Positions 21,314-30,927 of a stretch of DNA of 64,000 nucleotides are shown here, in pieces. This DNA comes from Symbiodinium kawagutii. Taxonomy: Eukaryota > Sar > Dinophyceae > Suessiales > Symbiodiniaceae. The position numbers and the translations under genes are program-made. The first letter of the stretch is position 1, and the number at the start of each line of letters is the position of its first letter. The stretch is taken from the NCBI GenBank assembly GCA_009767595.1, contig VSDK01009674.1:250325-314324 (forward strand), read 5' to 3'. A model generated the notes under the pieces. The model was not told the DNA's origin. It did no database searches and saw nothing but the letters and a program-made list of their open reading frames with translations.

Positions 21314-21372
21314 GTGATGGTGATGGTGATGGTGATGGTGATGACGATGACGATGACGATGACGATGATGAA
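21093..21372. repeat. Long (GAT)n/(GAC)n array
   Basis: About 280 bases of GAT and GAC trinucleotides with some GGT. All frames are open: poly-Asp on one strand, poly-Ile/Val on the other. No flanking exon structure argues for translation. Confidence 0.95.
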
Positions 21373-21500
21373 CATGCTGATGTTATTGATTATGGATGAT
21401 ACATTATTATCTTTGATGTTATGGTGGTGATGATGCTGCCCATTCAATGTTACTCTACGTGAGATGGATCCACTCCCAGTTTGTTGGATGTTTCGTTCAG

Positions 21501-21547
21501 GATTTTGACGTGATCAACGACTTGCGAAAGGCCTTGTCTGAGGCTGG
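21501..21547 (+). CDS. Short internal exon candidate
   Basis: The acceptor is GTTTCGTTCAG|G and the donor is GTGACT at 21548. The frame reads DFDVINDLRKALSEAG, a clear amphipathic helix. It ends in phase 2, so it does not join 21867 directly and another exon must intervene if they belong together. Confidence 0.52.
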
Positions 21548-21866
21548 GTGACTCGTTGATTCTCGTTTTCATCAAGAAATGCCACGACTATCCGGCATAG
21601 TATGGCATACTGACATAGTGGTTCTGAAACAGAATATCAAACTCATTGGACATTTGAATGTTTGTCGATACTACCCATCTGAAAAGTCATATAGATCATA
21701 CGGGATCATACGGGAGTGTCATTGCAGGGCATGTTTCTTTTGGAAACTGTTTGTCTTTTTCTCATAAATGTAAACACTCAGTATACATATTAAGTACATA
21801 CATATGATTATATACACATGTGTCATGTTTGTTTGGTGTGTGTGTGTGTGCATTGTGAATGTGAAG

Positions 21867-21929
21867 GTCGCCGTGAATGACTCATACTACGGAACAACAT
21901 GGCTCCATTGCACAATTGGAAAGAGGAAG
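21867..21929 (+). CDS. Penultimate exon of a plus-strand gene
   Basis: The acceptor is GTGAATGTGAAG|G and the donor is GTAAGG at 21930. It is phase 0 at both ends. The frame reads VAVNDSYYGTTWLHCTIGKR, then K. It joins 22017-22133 across an 87-base intron. Family unknown. Confidence 0.68.
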
Positions 21930-22016
21930 GTAAGGAAACATGTTTGAAGGATTTTGAAGGTAAATCATTCATCTTCACGGTAAGGTTTGAAGCAAAAAAG
22001 GTGCAAGTTGGGACAG

Positions 22017-22133
22017 GTCCGTGGCTCATCTCAAGACCTCCAGGCCTTCTACAGCAAAGCCCCTCCGAAGATTGCCACGGTGGAACAGGAGGACGAACCA
22101 TTGAAGCGCTGCAGGGTGCTGCCCAAGCAGTAG
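22017..22133 (+). CDS. Terminal exon of the same gene
   Basis: The acceptor is AAGTTGGGACAG|G. The frame reads VRGSSQDLQAFYSKAPPKIA, then TVEQEDEPLKRCRVLPKQ and stops at TAG 22131-22133. The tail is charged, and the two exons together give a C-terminus of about 58 residues. Function unknown. Confidence 0.7.
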   Translation, partial: VRGSSQDLQAFYSKAPPKIATVEQEDEPLKRCRVLPKQ

Positions 22134-22183
22134 ATTCCAACAGTCACCATATGTCGCCATAGGTATTGAGTGGTTTTGATGGT

Positions 22184-22241
22184 TGATCAGATTTGATCAG
22201 ATTTGCGCAGATTTGCTCAGATTTGATCAGATTTGATCAGC
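22184..22241. repeat. Short tandem repeat, unit GATCAGATTT
   Basis: Five to six copies of a 10-base unit with minor variation, just downstream of the stop at 22133. Confidence 0.85.
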
Positions 22242-22516
22242 ACTGCTCCCAGTTCTTTCTGCTTGTTTCTACCCGGATGGTTGAGAAACCGTCCAGACCC
22301 GAGCACCGGGTTTTTTTGGGGTCCCGAAGGTAATCCGTGACACTGCTGGGATCAGCGGTATGTCGCTGGTATGGTTCTCTGTAGCTCCCAAAGCACTAGA
22401 AAATCTAGAAACAGTCGGTCCAGCTGGCTTTTATGCTGGTGCGTTCGTAAGCAACAGAAGAACAAGAATCTGCAGCGTGCACAGAGGAATGTTTGGGCTT
22501 CTGATGAGGCCTGCTA

Positions 22517-22930
22517 GTGATGAAGTTCGTTATGGATGGTTCCTGTCCATTTTTGCCAGTGTACTTATTTGAGAGACATCAATATCTACAACGTCACCCA
22601 GACAACCAATCGCGTTCTGACTACTCTTTTGGATTCTATTCCAGAACTCCAACTAATTATATAACAAAGTTCTGCGGTAGCCACACCGGACCTGTCTTTG
22701 ACAACGGTACAGTCGACCTTCCCCACGAAAATCAGCGGACCCTCAACGGCGGATGGTTGGATCCACGCGCTGTAGACTGTTTCAAGGCCCACTTTGTGAA
22801 CGCTGATATTTTTATCGACGATGTTTATGCTGAACAGCTGATGGATGGGGATGATGATTTGTTGATTATGGTTGTGATTCCGATTGATTCATCACACTGT
22901 GATGAGATCATGACACATCTTGATGATTGA
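22517..22930 (+). CDS. Long open segment, product unknown
   Basis: One frame is open for 137 codons to TGA. The best part reads YSRTPTNYITKFCGSHTGPV, then FDNGTVDLPHENQRTLNGGW, then LDPRAVDCFKAHFVNADIFI, ending in an acidic tail. Another plus frame and a minus frame are open over parts. No splice-site pair is convincing. Confidence 0.4.
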   Translation: MMKFVMDGSCPFLPVYLFERHQYLQRHPDNQSRSDYSFGFYSRTPTNYITKFCGSHTGPVFDNGTVDLPHENQRTLNGGWLDPRAVDCFKAHFVNADIFIDDVYAEQLMDGDDDLLIMVVIPIDSSHCDEIMTHLDD

Positions 22931-22971
22931 TTCTTGAAAGATCACGACCCGTCGCGACATGTGATCAGTGC

Positions 22972-23264
22972 ATCAGAAACAAGGCTGCTATCGGGCTATC
23001 GGTCCTGGTGGTGAAGCCACTGCCCTCTTGGCATTCGACATTTTGTTCGGTGGAAGCATGATCTTCAGCCATGAGTCCATGAGGGGATCATGCTTAAGTC
23101 GTATCCTTATCCTCCTCATGTTGCTTGTGGTCCCCTGACTGTCAAAAGCCAATACAAGATCGACCCACTGATAAGTGGGGCATTAGGGATGTGCAAAATG
23201 GGATGTCTATCACACAGATGATAGCTAGTTGGATGGTCGGGATAGTGCGCCTGAATGTATAGAG
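22972..23264 (+). CDS. Coding-like region, frame unresolved
   Basis: After TGATCAG one frame reads GCYRAIGPGGEATALLAFDI, then LFGGSMIFSHESMRGSC. Further on another reads SPDCQKPIQDRPTDKWGIRD, then VQNGMSITQMIASWMVGIVR. Exon limits are not defined. Confidence 0.3.
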
Positions 23265-23396
23265 ATGGGATGTTGTCACCCCAAAAATTGGGTTGTTCTT
23301 TCAAGCCTGTCTATCCACATATTATATATAAGTATATATAAATAAGTATGTACGAAATTGGATGCGAACCTGATTGTAAGAGCGCAGGTCAGTTAG

Positions 23397-23526
23397 GTCT
23401 AGATTCTTTCCTATGATCTATCCTGGCGACAGTAGATTTCTGATCAGCAAAAGGCGTAACTTTAACAAACAGCTTCGTGAACTGTCAATATGCGCTCCAT
23501 ATTTTGGTGGGAGGTTCCAGCTCCAG
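23397..23526 (+). CDS. Penultimate exon of a plus-strand gene (GC donor)
   Basis: The acceptor is GGTCAGTTAG|G and the donor is GCAAGC at 23527. The frame reads SRFFPMIYPGDSRFLISKRR, then NFNKQLRELSICAPYFGGRF, ending QLQ in phase 0. The exon at 23577 starts in phase 0. The 50-base GC-AG intron is the shortest proposed here. Confidence 0.6.
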
Positions 23527-23576
23527 GCAAGCAAGAAATCCGTGGTTGAGTGATTGTTCTTGGGGTCTGGATCTAG

Positions 23577-23759
23577 ATCCTGCATCTGTTGTTTGCTGCG
23601 ATGCAACTGCTTCTCAGTGACCAGACCTTCAATTGCCAGGACTTCTTCGTGATAACTTCTCAGCCAAGATTGGATGGATCAAGAGCAGAACACCTGACAC
23701 AGCTACATTCCAGCAATGGACGTGCCAAATTTCACATTCAATCAGCCGAGTTTAATTAG
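23577..23759 (+). CDS. Terminal exon of the same gene
   Basis: The acceptor is TCTGGATCTAG|. The frame reads ILHLLFAAMQLLLSDQTFNC, then QDFFVITSQPRLDGSRAEHL, then TQLHSSNGRAKFHIQSAEFN and stops at TAG 23757-23759. Product unknown. Confidence 0.58.
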   Translation: MLHLLFAAMQLLLSDQTFNCQDFFVITSQPRLDGSRAEHLTQLHSSNGRAKFHIQSAEFN

Positions 23760-23771
23760 TGCATAGGCATA

Positions 23772-23920
23772 GCAACGATGCATAATCCCAGTAGGTGAAA
23801 AAAGCAGCTGCGAGAATAACCAGCCCAAAAACTCGGATTGGAGCGGACCCCACGCGTTTGTCTACCCTCCCGCTCTCCACAACTCGAGGAGGGTATTGAT
23901 TTTTCCGGAACGCGAGGTGC
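23772..23920 (+). CDS. Exon candidate, product unknown
   Basis: The acceptor is GGCATAG|. The frame reads QRCIIPVGEKSSCENNQPKN, then SDWSGPHAFVYPPALHNSRR, then VLIFPERE before a GTGCGC donor. Three plus frames are open over parts. Being only 12 bases after a stop is odd for a separate gene. Confidence 0.4.
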
Positions 23921-24058
23921 GCTGCTGTGGCACACCCGTGTACTCCCACTGTTGGACCACATGACCAGCCATGTACAGCTGAGGTGCCACCAATCAACAA
24001 TGTGTTTTGGAGATGGTTGATAGATTGATTAGATTGCATATGTTCTTTTTTTTTGCAG

Positions 24059-24166
24059 GCAGAGTTGCAAGGCCACTTTGACTCTTTGACCCATACGAAC
24101 TTGGTGTATCCACCAGCAGTTGGGTCCAAAACCAATCGGGCATCTCTGCAGAAAATGATGCTATGA
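24059..24166 (+). CDS. Exon with a very strong acceptor, product unknown
   Basis: The acceptor is TGTTCTTTTTTTTTGCAG|G. The frame reads AELQGHFDSLTHTNLVYPPA, then VGSKTNRASLQKMML and TGA 24164-24166. It could end earlier at a GA donor (CTGCA|GAAAAT). The 250-codon minus frame across 23752-24504 is its antisense shadow. Product unknown. Confidence 0.6.
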   Translation, partial: AELQGHFDSLTHTNLVYPPAVGSKTNRASLQKMML

Positions 24167-24426
24167 TGTGCTACCTGCAGCCATCCCCAGCGCACTTGTG
24201 CCTCATTATGTAATCTCCATGTTTGGCTGTCATGCCTGCTAGCACATTCTGCTTGTGGTGGAAAACCCAACCATCCAACAAGAAACATATTGTATGTTTT
24301 GCCAGAGAACCGTATCTTCTGGTGTATCAACCATTTAATTAGTTTGCCTTGGATCATTTTGTTTGTTCGCATGATTGATTGCTCATTCATTCCATGTCCT
24401 GAGATTTTGGGTTGTGGCTGTGCCAG

Positions 24427-24455
24427 GGAAGCGAGACGATGAGCCAGTTCCACAG
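24427..24455 (+). CDS. Short exon candidate
   Basis: The acceptor is GTGGCTGTGCCAG|G and the donor is GTGTCA at 24456. The frame reads KRDDEPVPQ. The frame stays open to a TGA at 24531 (VSSERGATARFDGVWPRWGP), giving a longer terminal alternative. Confidence 0.45.
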
Positions 24456-24684
24456 GTGTCATCTGAGCGGGGCGCCACAGCCAGATTCGATGGGGTATGG
24501 CCACGTTGGGGACCCAGAGCCTTACTTAGTTGATGTAAATAATCGGCACTAACCAGCACCGATGATGATTGAAGGCTTCCCAAGGTTATTGACCACGAGC
24601 CATGATCCATCATCAATTAGCTTGTCAATGGTTCATGAAGCACAAGCATGAAGCACAACCATAGTTTCTCCTGGGTGAGCTTAG

Positions 24685-24754
24685 TGCAAAAGATTCCAAT
24701 GTGGACGAATTCGAGTGCCACCAGATTGGCCATTCCCAAGATCTCCTAAGTCGG
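24685..24754 (+). CDS. Internal exon with GTGAGT donor
   Basis: The acceptor is TGGGTGAGCTTAG| and the donor is a perfect GTGAGT at 24755. The frame reads AKDSNVDEFECHQIGHSQDL, then LSR. It is acidic with a Cys-His-rich centre. Family unknown. Confidence 0.58.
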
Positions 24755-25156
24755 GTGAGTCGGGTGTCCCATGCAATTCAGGATCTCCTTTAATATTCCA
24801 AGATATGGGATGGGTCAAAAGCAAAAACCATCCCAAAAAACAACAACTGCAAGGTCATTCACATCTCAAAAGCTCGACTAGTGCAGGGTCATTCATGCGA
24901 TGTGAACAGCCAGGGCTTCAGGGTTTTGGCGCATAGCCATGTATTCTCTTAAGAACTGTCTTGTATAGATGATGGTTGATAGTTGGTGATATCCGAGAGA
25001 TTCCGAGAGATGATACAGGTGCAGGCGACTGCAGAAATGGCAGAACGAACCAAGGGGAAATGAAACAAGTAACCATTTCAGGGTTGATCATTCTAGACAC
25101 ACCCACCTGATCAATTGTTCATACCATGACCTAGAAAGGCATGTCTGAACTTCAAG

Positions 25157-25459
25157 ATGGATCCATACGTTTCCTGTGTTGACTTATCATCAACTCTTGC
25201 TGATCCAGTGCAACGAGAGTGTTGGGTGGAGCGTTGGGCTCTAAACAATGTGCGTTTTCTAAAGGGACGAGCACTGGAAGTCAGAGAAATACTGAACTGG
25301 ACAACATCCATAGAGATCAAAGCGTACGACTGCAGTGCCAAGAGCATGGGCACGCCAGTCCAAGGAGCACACCGCAATCAAACAAGAAAAACACACATAT
25401 TTATGGGTTCAGCAAAGAAGTGCTACGAAGAAATGAACGAGTTACATGGCGAGAATTGA
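25157..25459 (+). CDS. Open 100-codon ORF, single-exon candidate
   Basis: ATG 25157 to TGA: MDPYVSCVDLSSTLADPVQR, then ECWVERWALNNVRFLKGRAL, then EVREILNWTTSIEIKAYDCS, ending YEEMNELHGEN. A second plus frame is also open from 25219. It is long for this genome, so it could be a retrocopy, a terminal exon or chance. Confidence 0.38.
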   Translation: MDPYVSCVDLSSTLADPVQRECWVERWALNNVRFLKGRALEVREILNWTTSIEIKAYDCSAKSMGTPVQGAHRNQTRKTHIFMGSAKKCYEEMNELHGEN

Positions 25460-25514
25460 ATTTGTCAAGAGAATCAGTTTGTTGTTGCTGATCTGAAAAA
25501 AATCAAAACCTGAG

Positions 25515-25627
25515 TTCGATCTGAACTTGGAACAGTTGACACATCTCCGCTGAAAGATGCCTTTCTCACCGGCATCGCCATTAGGACTCGCGTGGGAGAA
25601 GCCCTAGTCGGTGGCCTAGAGAGGAAG
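25515..25627 (+). CDS. Exon candidate (GC donor)
   Basis: The acceptor is CAAAACCTGAG|. The frame reads SELGTVDTSPLKDAFLTGIA, then IRTRVGEALVGGLERK, with a GC donor (AAG|GCATCA) at 25628, phase 0. The minus strand is open too, but the plus reading has better sites. Confidence 0.48.
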
Positions 25628-25781
25628 GCATCAGGGCACCTTTCTTGGTGACAATATTTCCTGCGAGGCAATGAGGACTTTTTATGAGGACTATGCATGA
25701 CTATGCGCTCTCTTGATCTTGGGTAGTTGTGATCCCATTTGCACAAGTTTGATCCATATTATGATCCAGCAGTCGGGCCAG

Positions 25782-25856
25782 CATAAATCTGTTGAGTTCC
25801 GCTGCGCATACAGCAACACGGTCACAGAGACCATTTCGACGCAACTTAGGATTGCC
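25782..25856 (+). CDS. Exon candidate
   Basis: The acceptor is AGTCGGGCCAG| and the donor is GTGTGA at 25857. The frame reads HKSVEFRCAYSNTVTETIST, then QLRIA. It is phase 0 and therefore compatible with 25515-25627. The upstream frame is also open (DPICTSLIHIMIQQSGQ), so the start could be earlier. Confidence 0.48.
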
Positions 25857-26091
25857 GTGTGAACCAATGACCAGTGGTCGTAGTTATGTTCAGTTGTGTA
25901 GTCACCAATCAATACATCTACCATTAATCATTGATCATTCATCAGCCTTTTTATCATTAATTAACCATTGACCCGCAGCCACTATCAACCACCTTTGGTT
26001 GAGGTTTGATGGGTGAATTACAACAATTAACCAATATATTGTTGCCGGATGTGGCCAAAGTTCCAAGCGTTTTCCTATCATATACCCAGAG

Positions 26092-26468
26092 TTGTTGCTG
26101 TCATCTCCCGCTATCAATTCACCTCATCAGCAGCAGGTACATGTCTACGGATCAAAACCCTGTACTTTTGCTTCCCCGATCATAAAACATTTTTTCCCAA
26201 CTGTTGTTGGTGAACCTATCCCCCACGAACCTTGGTTGGTTGAAGCCTTGACCCCTAGCAACAAGCCGTGGAGCTGCCGCTCCCAGGATCGTCTCTTCCA
26301 AGTGCTTCGGGAAAGCTCCACCCGCATGACATCCATTGACGATGTGATGACCTCAGGGGCGAAGGGGCGAGCCGTTCGGAGCCTCCAGGGCGCGCCAGGA
26401 TTCGTAGAAACCCAGCGATGGACATCAGATGAGGAGAATGGTTTAAATATGTTTAAGTGGCCAAGAAT
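26092..26468 (+). CDS. Long exon candidate ending at GTAAGA
   Basis: One frame is open to the GTAAGA donor at 26469. The best part reads NKPWSCRSQDRLFQVLRESS, then TRMTSIDDVMTSGAKGRAVR, then SLQGAPGFVETQRWTSDEEN and ends MFKWPRM. A CAG at 26136 or AGs near 26250 may be the real acceptor. Product unknown. Confidence 0.5.
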
Positions 26469-26712
26469 GGTAAGATTAACGGTTAAGTAAGGGCCAAGAA
26501 TGGTGAACTTAATACCAGAGTGGTTATGAATGATGATCAAAGTTCTGGTGAAAAACATTGAAGTAATCGTTGCTATTGTTGATGGGTGAATCAGGGGAGA
26601 TCCAGCTACCCAGCTCGCTGGTTGTATATCACCAGCTATGATAGAACTAGAGGTGCTTTGTGAATGAATATGGATCTACTACGAGCAATGAACTCAAAAA
26701 ACAGTTTCAAAG

Positions 26713-26910
26713 ATGCGCATGGACATGTTTACTGACCATCAGTGTTGTGAGTCCAAGTTTGGTTGCTTCGAGGGTACAGCCTTGTTTGTTCATGAGTGGT
26801 TTGGCTTGGGAAGGATCACTGTATATGGAGCTTATTTGCGAAATGGCTATCCTCATATTCAAACACATGGGTTTGTCATCTCGAATTCTCCATGGTTAAT
26901 CTATTATTGA
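26713..26910 (+). CDS. Open 65-codon segment
   Basis: The frame reads MDMFTDHQCCESKFGCFEGT, then ALFVHEWFGLGRITVYGAYL, then RNGYPHIQTHGFVISNSPWL and a TGA. It is Cys- and aromatic-rich. It grades into the AT-rich repeat that follows. An alternative plus frame is open. Confidence 0.38.
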   Translation: MRMDMFTDHQCCESKFGCFEGTALFVHEWFGLGRITVYGAYLRNGYPHIQTHGFVISNSPWLIYY

Positions 26911-27560
26911 TTATTCAATTATGGTTGTCCATATGGTTATTTGTATTATTTGGCGAATCCATCAACATTAAGTGTGATTGTGTTATGGTTAATTATGTGC
27001 ATGCTTTTGCTATCCTACACCCTATTATCAGTCAATTAACCTATTGTTTTTCAATATGATCATTATTTATGTTGTTATTTGTATGGTTTGGCTCACCTAT
27101 TATCATTCAGGTATATTATTCAATTATACTCATACATCATCGAATAAGCCATGTATCATTTATTATGGTTATTTGTTACATGGTTCTATGTATTGCTTGG
27201 CTAACCTATTCTCATGCTGTAAGGTTATGTTTTATGGTTTTCCAAATTATTTGGCTGACATATTCTCATTCATTATTGTTATGGTTATGTGTACCCGGAT
27301 TTATATAGGTTTATCATCATTCTGTATGGTCAACCTATTGTTATTACTATTCATTGTGGTAATCCTGTTATGCAGGCAGTATGAGTTTATCCTTGTTATT
27401 TCATGGTTTAAGCTGGTATTCATATGAATTAACCCATATGCATTATGGTTATTCTTGTTGATCAGTTAGAAACCATCATTTTGATTATCATCCCAATTCC
27501 TCTTAGTATTCATTGTGTTTATCATGAATTATATGGGTTTATAATATCATTGATGAATGA
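26905..27560 (+). repeat. Degenerate tandem repeat, AT-rich
   Basis: Diverged copies of a phrase like 'ttatggttatttgt.tggtttggctcacctattatcattca' recur at roughly 60-90 base spacing. No gene is seen. Confidence 0.5.
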
Positions 27561-27696
27561 TTATCATGACTATTATTGAATCATTATCAACCTATCTCCA
27601 TATTCATGCTTACCATTGTTTATCATTTTTATCAATCAAAAAACACACCAACACCATTGTAATATGTATGATTTATCCCTTCATTTCGTATGGTTT

Positions 27697-27697
<1 letters not shown>

Positions 27698-27751
<54 letters not shown>

Positions 27752-27774
27752 ACAAAACCTTCAAAATAATCATG

Positions 27775-27838
<64 letters not shown>
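27698..27838. repeat. Two (ATC)n arrays separated by 25 bases
   Basis: Arrays at 27698-27750 and 27776-27838 with a short 'aacaaaaccttcaaaataatc' spacer. Confidence 0.95.
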
Positions 27839-28036
27839 ATCAAACCTTGAAATAAGCCATATAAATCAACCTCATTAACCTGACAGTATAATCACTGGTT
27901 GGTGGTTTCAAATATTGTTTTGTTTTCACTAGTAGTTATTAAGAATTGGTTGGTTCAACCACCAACCAGATCATTATCATCATCAATCAAACCTTGAAAT
28001 AAGCCATATAAATCAACCTAATTGACCTGACAGTAT
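27834..28036. repeat. 55-bp direct repeat flanking a foldback sequence
   Basis: Copy 1 (27834-27890) and copy 2 (27981-28036) share 'caatcaaaccttgaaataag' and the following 30 bases with two or three mismatches. Between them 'ggttggtggtt' (27898) and 'aaccaccaacc' (about 27959) form an inverted repeat. Confidence 0.8.
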
Positions 28037-28221
28037 CATCATCATTGACCAAACCTTACAACTGCTTAGTCAAACCTTGCGCCTGTTGTCAGCCTTGGGA
28101 CGCTGCAACACCCCGTGGCCTGAGGCCACCTGGAATCAACGCATCTGCCTGTCCAAATCCAACCGGCAAGTTCTGGGGGTCACTTGGACGGCGCTCAAGC
28201 ACTGTGTGTTTTTTTGGGGGG
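28024..28221 (+). CDS. Open segment, product unknown
   Basis: The frame reads DQTLQLLSQTLRLLSALGRC, then NTPWPEATWNQRICLSKSNR, then QVLGVTWTALKHCVFFWGA and a TAA. The Leu-rich start overlaps the end of direct-repeat copy 2. No acceptor is defined. Confidence 0.4.
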
Positions 28222-28401
28222 CCTAAAGCTATAGGCTTTCTCAGTAGGTAGCATGTACATGATCATGCATGGAACTACGTGTTTACATTTATATATATAT
28301 ATAGTTGTTTTATTTATTCACATATATCAATATGGACAGTCATAATACATCTATACATACCTAGACATGTATATAACCCACATGTATATCTAGTTTGTGC
28401 A

Positions 28402-28525
28402 TGCCTATTGTGTTTCAAGTCCTCGATTTCTGGGTAGACTGGAAGCATGGGAATGAGCTGCCCTCGCAGGCATCCACTGGAGAAAGATTGTTGCCAAAAG
28501 ACATGCATTTGTGCATCTAGATGTT
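28402..28525. CDS. Both-strand open segment
   Basis: Plus reads MPIVFQVLDFWVDWKHGNEL, then PSQASTGERLLPKDMHLCI. Minus reads MIGTYLKHLDAQMHVFWQQS, then FSSGCLRGQLIPMLPVYPEI. The strand cannot be decided from this sequence. Confidence 0.33.
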
Positions 28526-28662
28526 TAAGATAAGTACCAATCAACTCTTCTCAACTCTTCATGCCTTTGGTTATATAGGCCATGGCGTTTGATTAAGTAC
28601 TGGTGACTGCAAGACAAGGCAGATGCTTTGATCATTGGCTGACAGCAAGCATATTCTTGCAG

Positions 28663-28905
28663 GGAATCACATGATTTGGAGTATGGCCATCATTGGCTAT
28701 CAGCCAGTGCTTCAGCCGCTCACAGGTACATTAGGAAAGGATTCCAGTGGTGAATACATCGGTCCTTTGTCAGCCTGTGACTTCTTTGCCCATGAGCATC
28801 GATGCATCAGTATCAACCACTTGAAACATCAAACATTTGTTGGAAGCACCCATAAGGCCACAAGGGGAATCCGGAATTCTCTTCCCAAAACAAGCCTGAC
28901 ATGCA
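28663..28905 (+). CDS. 81-codon exon with strong splice sites
   Basis: The acceptor is GCATATTCTTGCAG|G and the donor is a perfect GTGAGT at 28906. The frame reads NHMIWSMAIIGYQPVLQPLT, then GTLGKDSSGEYIGPLSACDF, then FAHEHRCISINHLKHQTFVG, ending KTSLTC in phase 1. The exon at 29017 begins with the required two bases. Product unknown. Confidence 0.65.
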
Positions 28906-29016
28906 GTGAGTACAAATACATAATAATATGGATTGCTAGCTCTTGTAAGGTTTGACACGCTCTAAGACGCTCCCGGCAAATCGTGACAAGTAGTGACAAT
29001 AATGAATCCTTAACAG

Positions 29017-29078
29017 ATGAGGACTTCATGAACAGTCAAGCAAGACTCAGCAAGACGTCACTATTGCTAGTTTATTAG
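29017..29078 (+). CDS. Following exon, phase-matched
   Basis: The acceptor is ATCCTTAACAG|. The frame set by 28905 reads EDFMNSQARLSKTSLLLVY and TAG 29076-29078. A second frame, open from 29020 to TGA 29201, is more protein-like (DFKQAQLFVSTLDSNKFVTN, then VGEVHQESRRKKREARHLCQ), suggesting a hidden intron or an indel. Confidence 0.48.
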
Positions 29079-29272
29079 ACTTTAAACAAGCACAGCTGTT
29101 TGTGTCAACCCTGGATAGCAACAAGTTTGTCACCAATGTTGGCGAGGTTCATCAGGAGTCCAGGAGGAAGAAGCGAGAGGCGCGTCACTTATGTCAACAG
29201 TGATGGCTGCTGGCAACTGGATTCTACACTACATGGTGTGTGTGTGTGTGTTTGTGTCTGGTAAAAGATTAG

Positions 29273-29416
29273 CATTTGTTCTCGAATAACCTGGATCTCC
29301 ATGGGAATATGTTTTCCAAGTTTGGATATGGAAACAGGGCACCACCATGGCTTCGCAAGAGCTGGTTTGCATTGCGACTGGCCCAGCAGTGTTCTCCCAC
29401 TGGAATCCCACGCTGA
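29273..29416 (+). CDS. Exon candidate
   Basis: The acceptor is GTAAAAGATTAG|. The frame reads HLFSNNLDLHGNMFSKFGYG, then NRAPPWLRKSWFALRLAQQC, ending SPTGIPR and a TGA. A donor CAGCA|GTGTTC at 29392 is possible. Minus frames are also open. Confidence 0.45.
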   Translation, partial: HLFSNNLDLHGNMFSKFGYGNRAPPWLRKSWFALRLAQQCSPTGIPR

Positions 29417-29771
29417 ACCAGTGGATTGCTGGCGCAGTCATTTTTGGCACCCAACAATCGTTGTAGAACCATTGTTGACCATTGCCATTACCTGCAGAGT
29501 GGTTACCCCACAACTGGTACCCTAGCTACGACCTGGTTGGTGGCTTTAAACATTTTTGGATGTCTCTATCATTAACAACTGTTTGGTTGGTTTACTGGTT
29601 TACCAATATTTTTCACAGGGTTGAGTCAACCACCAAGCAGATATGACATGCAATGACTGTTATCATTACAACCATATTATTGACCATATTATTAACCATT
29701 ATGAACCACTAGTTATGGATGGTTCAACCAGCAACCAGTGACCGAAGCTGAGGGACTAGCCCTCTGACCAG

Positions 29772-29851
29772 GCTGACGAGCTGTTCACCCTCTTCGAACC
29801 CTTCCTCAACATTGAAGAGGCGTCGCTGCTGGCAACTTGCGCAGCACCAAG
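29772..29851 (+). CDS. Short exon, F-box-like helix-rich segment
   Basis: The acceptor is CTAGCCCTCTGACCAG|G and the donor is GTTGGC at 29852. The frame reads ADELFTLFEPFLNIEEASLL, then ATCAAPR. The spacing of Leu/Phe with a late Ala-Thr-Cys loosely recalls F-box sequences, but that is only a resemblance. Confidence 0.58.
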
Positions 29852-30391
29852 GTTGGCAGCCCAACCCTGGAGGTCATGTTGTGGTGATGAATGAAGACAA
29901 ACCTCGGTTTTGACATGACAAAAATCTCGGTTTTGACATGAGAAAAAAAGGCGAACGACGATTAGGGGGGATGAAGGTTGTTTTGATGATTGGAAGGCTG
30001 CGAAACCTGCGTGCTGCAACAATTCTGCTTCTATGCATTTGCATTCACTAGCTCAGAATAAGTATATATTTGAGCAGATCGGCATGTGCATTGTACTGCA
30101 TTATATGTCCGTGCTGTTTATAGCATAATTATATCCATACATGTAAATCGGTTCACACTTGCTTGTGCATCGACATTTGCATGCACATGTGCACATTGTA
30201 CATGACATCCAGGTGCACGCATCAACATCTAACCCCTGCTGGCACAAATATTCAGTAGGACTATCTTTGTTTTGCCACTCATCAAACCTGGCAGTACTTA
30301 GCTGGGGTTCAGTACCAGCATCTACCAGCTATAGGCAGTTGCCCAAAACTGCTTTATGGCCACGTTGTGACCCAGCAGTTTTCCTGCGCAG

Positions 30392-30496
30392 GTACGTGCA
30401 GAAGCGCGACGCAAGGAGGAAGAAGAAGAGCGGCGTCGAAGAGAGGCAGAAGAGGCAAAGCGAAGAAGATCCTTGGAATACAGGGCTGCCATAGAG
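30392..30496 (+). CDS. Coiled-coil exon (Arg/Glu-rich)
   Basis: The acceptor is CAGTTTTCCTGCGCAG|G and the donor is GTGGGG at 30497. It is 35 codons, phase 0 at both ends. The frame reads VRAEARRKEEEEERRRREAE, then EAKRRRSLEYRAAIE. It probably lies in the same protein as the similar exon at 32004, but their phases require at least one more exon between them. Confidence 0.65.
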
Positions 30497-30855
30497 GTGG
30501 GGGGGTACCATAGGGGGACCTTTTTCAAGGATCCGGTTAGTACTTGGTACTTGTTTATCATGGTTAAATGCGTATTCTGCCACTGTCACTATTCATCAAC
30601 AGTAATATGCAATGATCAATGCATATAAACCATTGGTCAAAAAAGCTGCTTTTGACATTATCAGAAGTTGATGGTATTGATGAGTAAAGTTATCCCAGTA
30701 GGTGGTTATGGCTTACGCAATGCTCATGCAGCCCGATCCAACATCATTTGGTCGACCACTATGAATGAATCATACAGTTTGTTCATTTGGTGCACATATC
30801 GAGTTTGACTCGTCCTCCAGTTGTTAAAGATTACACTGTATAATTTGGAAATCTT
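30497..30855. other. No exon recognised
   Basis: AT-rich sequence. A minus frame of 67 codons (30724-30927) is listed with the next entry. Confidence 0.4.
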
Positions 30856-30927
30856 ATGGCAAGGGCCGAAAGCTTCCAACACTTGCTGGCAGAAGAGTTT
30901 TACAGAGCCGCTGAGCTTCAAGCTCAT
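30856..30927 (+). CDS. Exon with GTGAGT donor, helical; minus alternative
   Basis: ATG 30856 is followed by MARAESFQHLLAEEFYRAAE, then LQAH, and a perfect GTGAGT donor at 30928, phase 0. No AG lies between the upstream TAA and the ATG, so this would be a first coding exon. The minus strand of 30724-30927 is open for 67 codons (MSLKLSGSVKLFCQQVLEAF, then GPCHKISKLYSVIFNNWRTS) and is the alternative. Confidence 0.48.

Noticed and set aside
20953..21447. ORFs of 112-148 codons encoding poly-Asp, poly-Met/Thr or poly-Ile/Val
   Set aside because: Direct translation of the (GAT)n/(GAC)n array in different frames.
23752..24504. 250-codon minus ORF
   Set aside because: Longest non-repeat ORF, but it covers several plus-strand exon candidates with strong acceptors, including a nine-T tract at 24045-24054; it looks like antisense.
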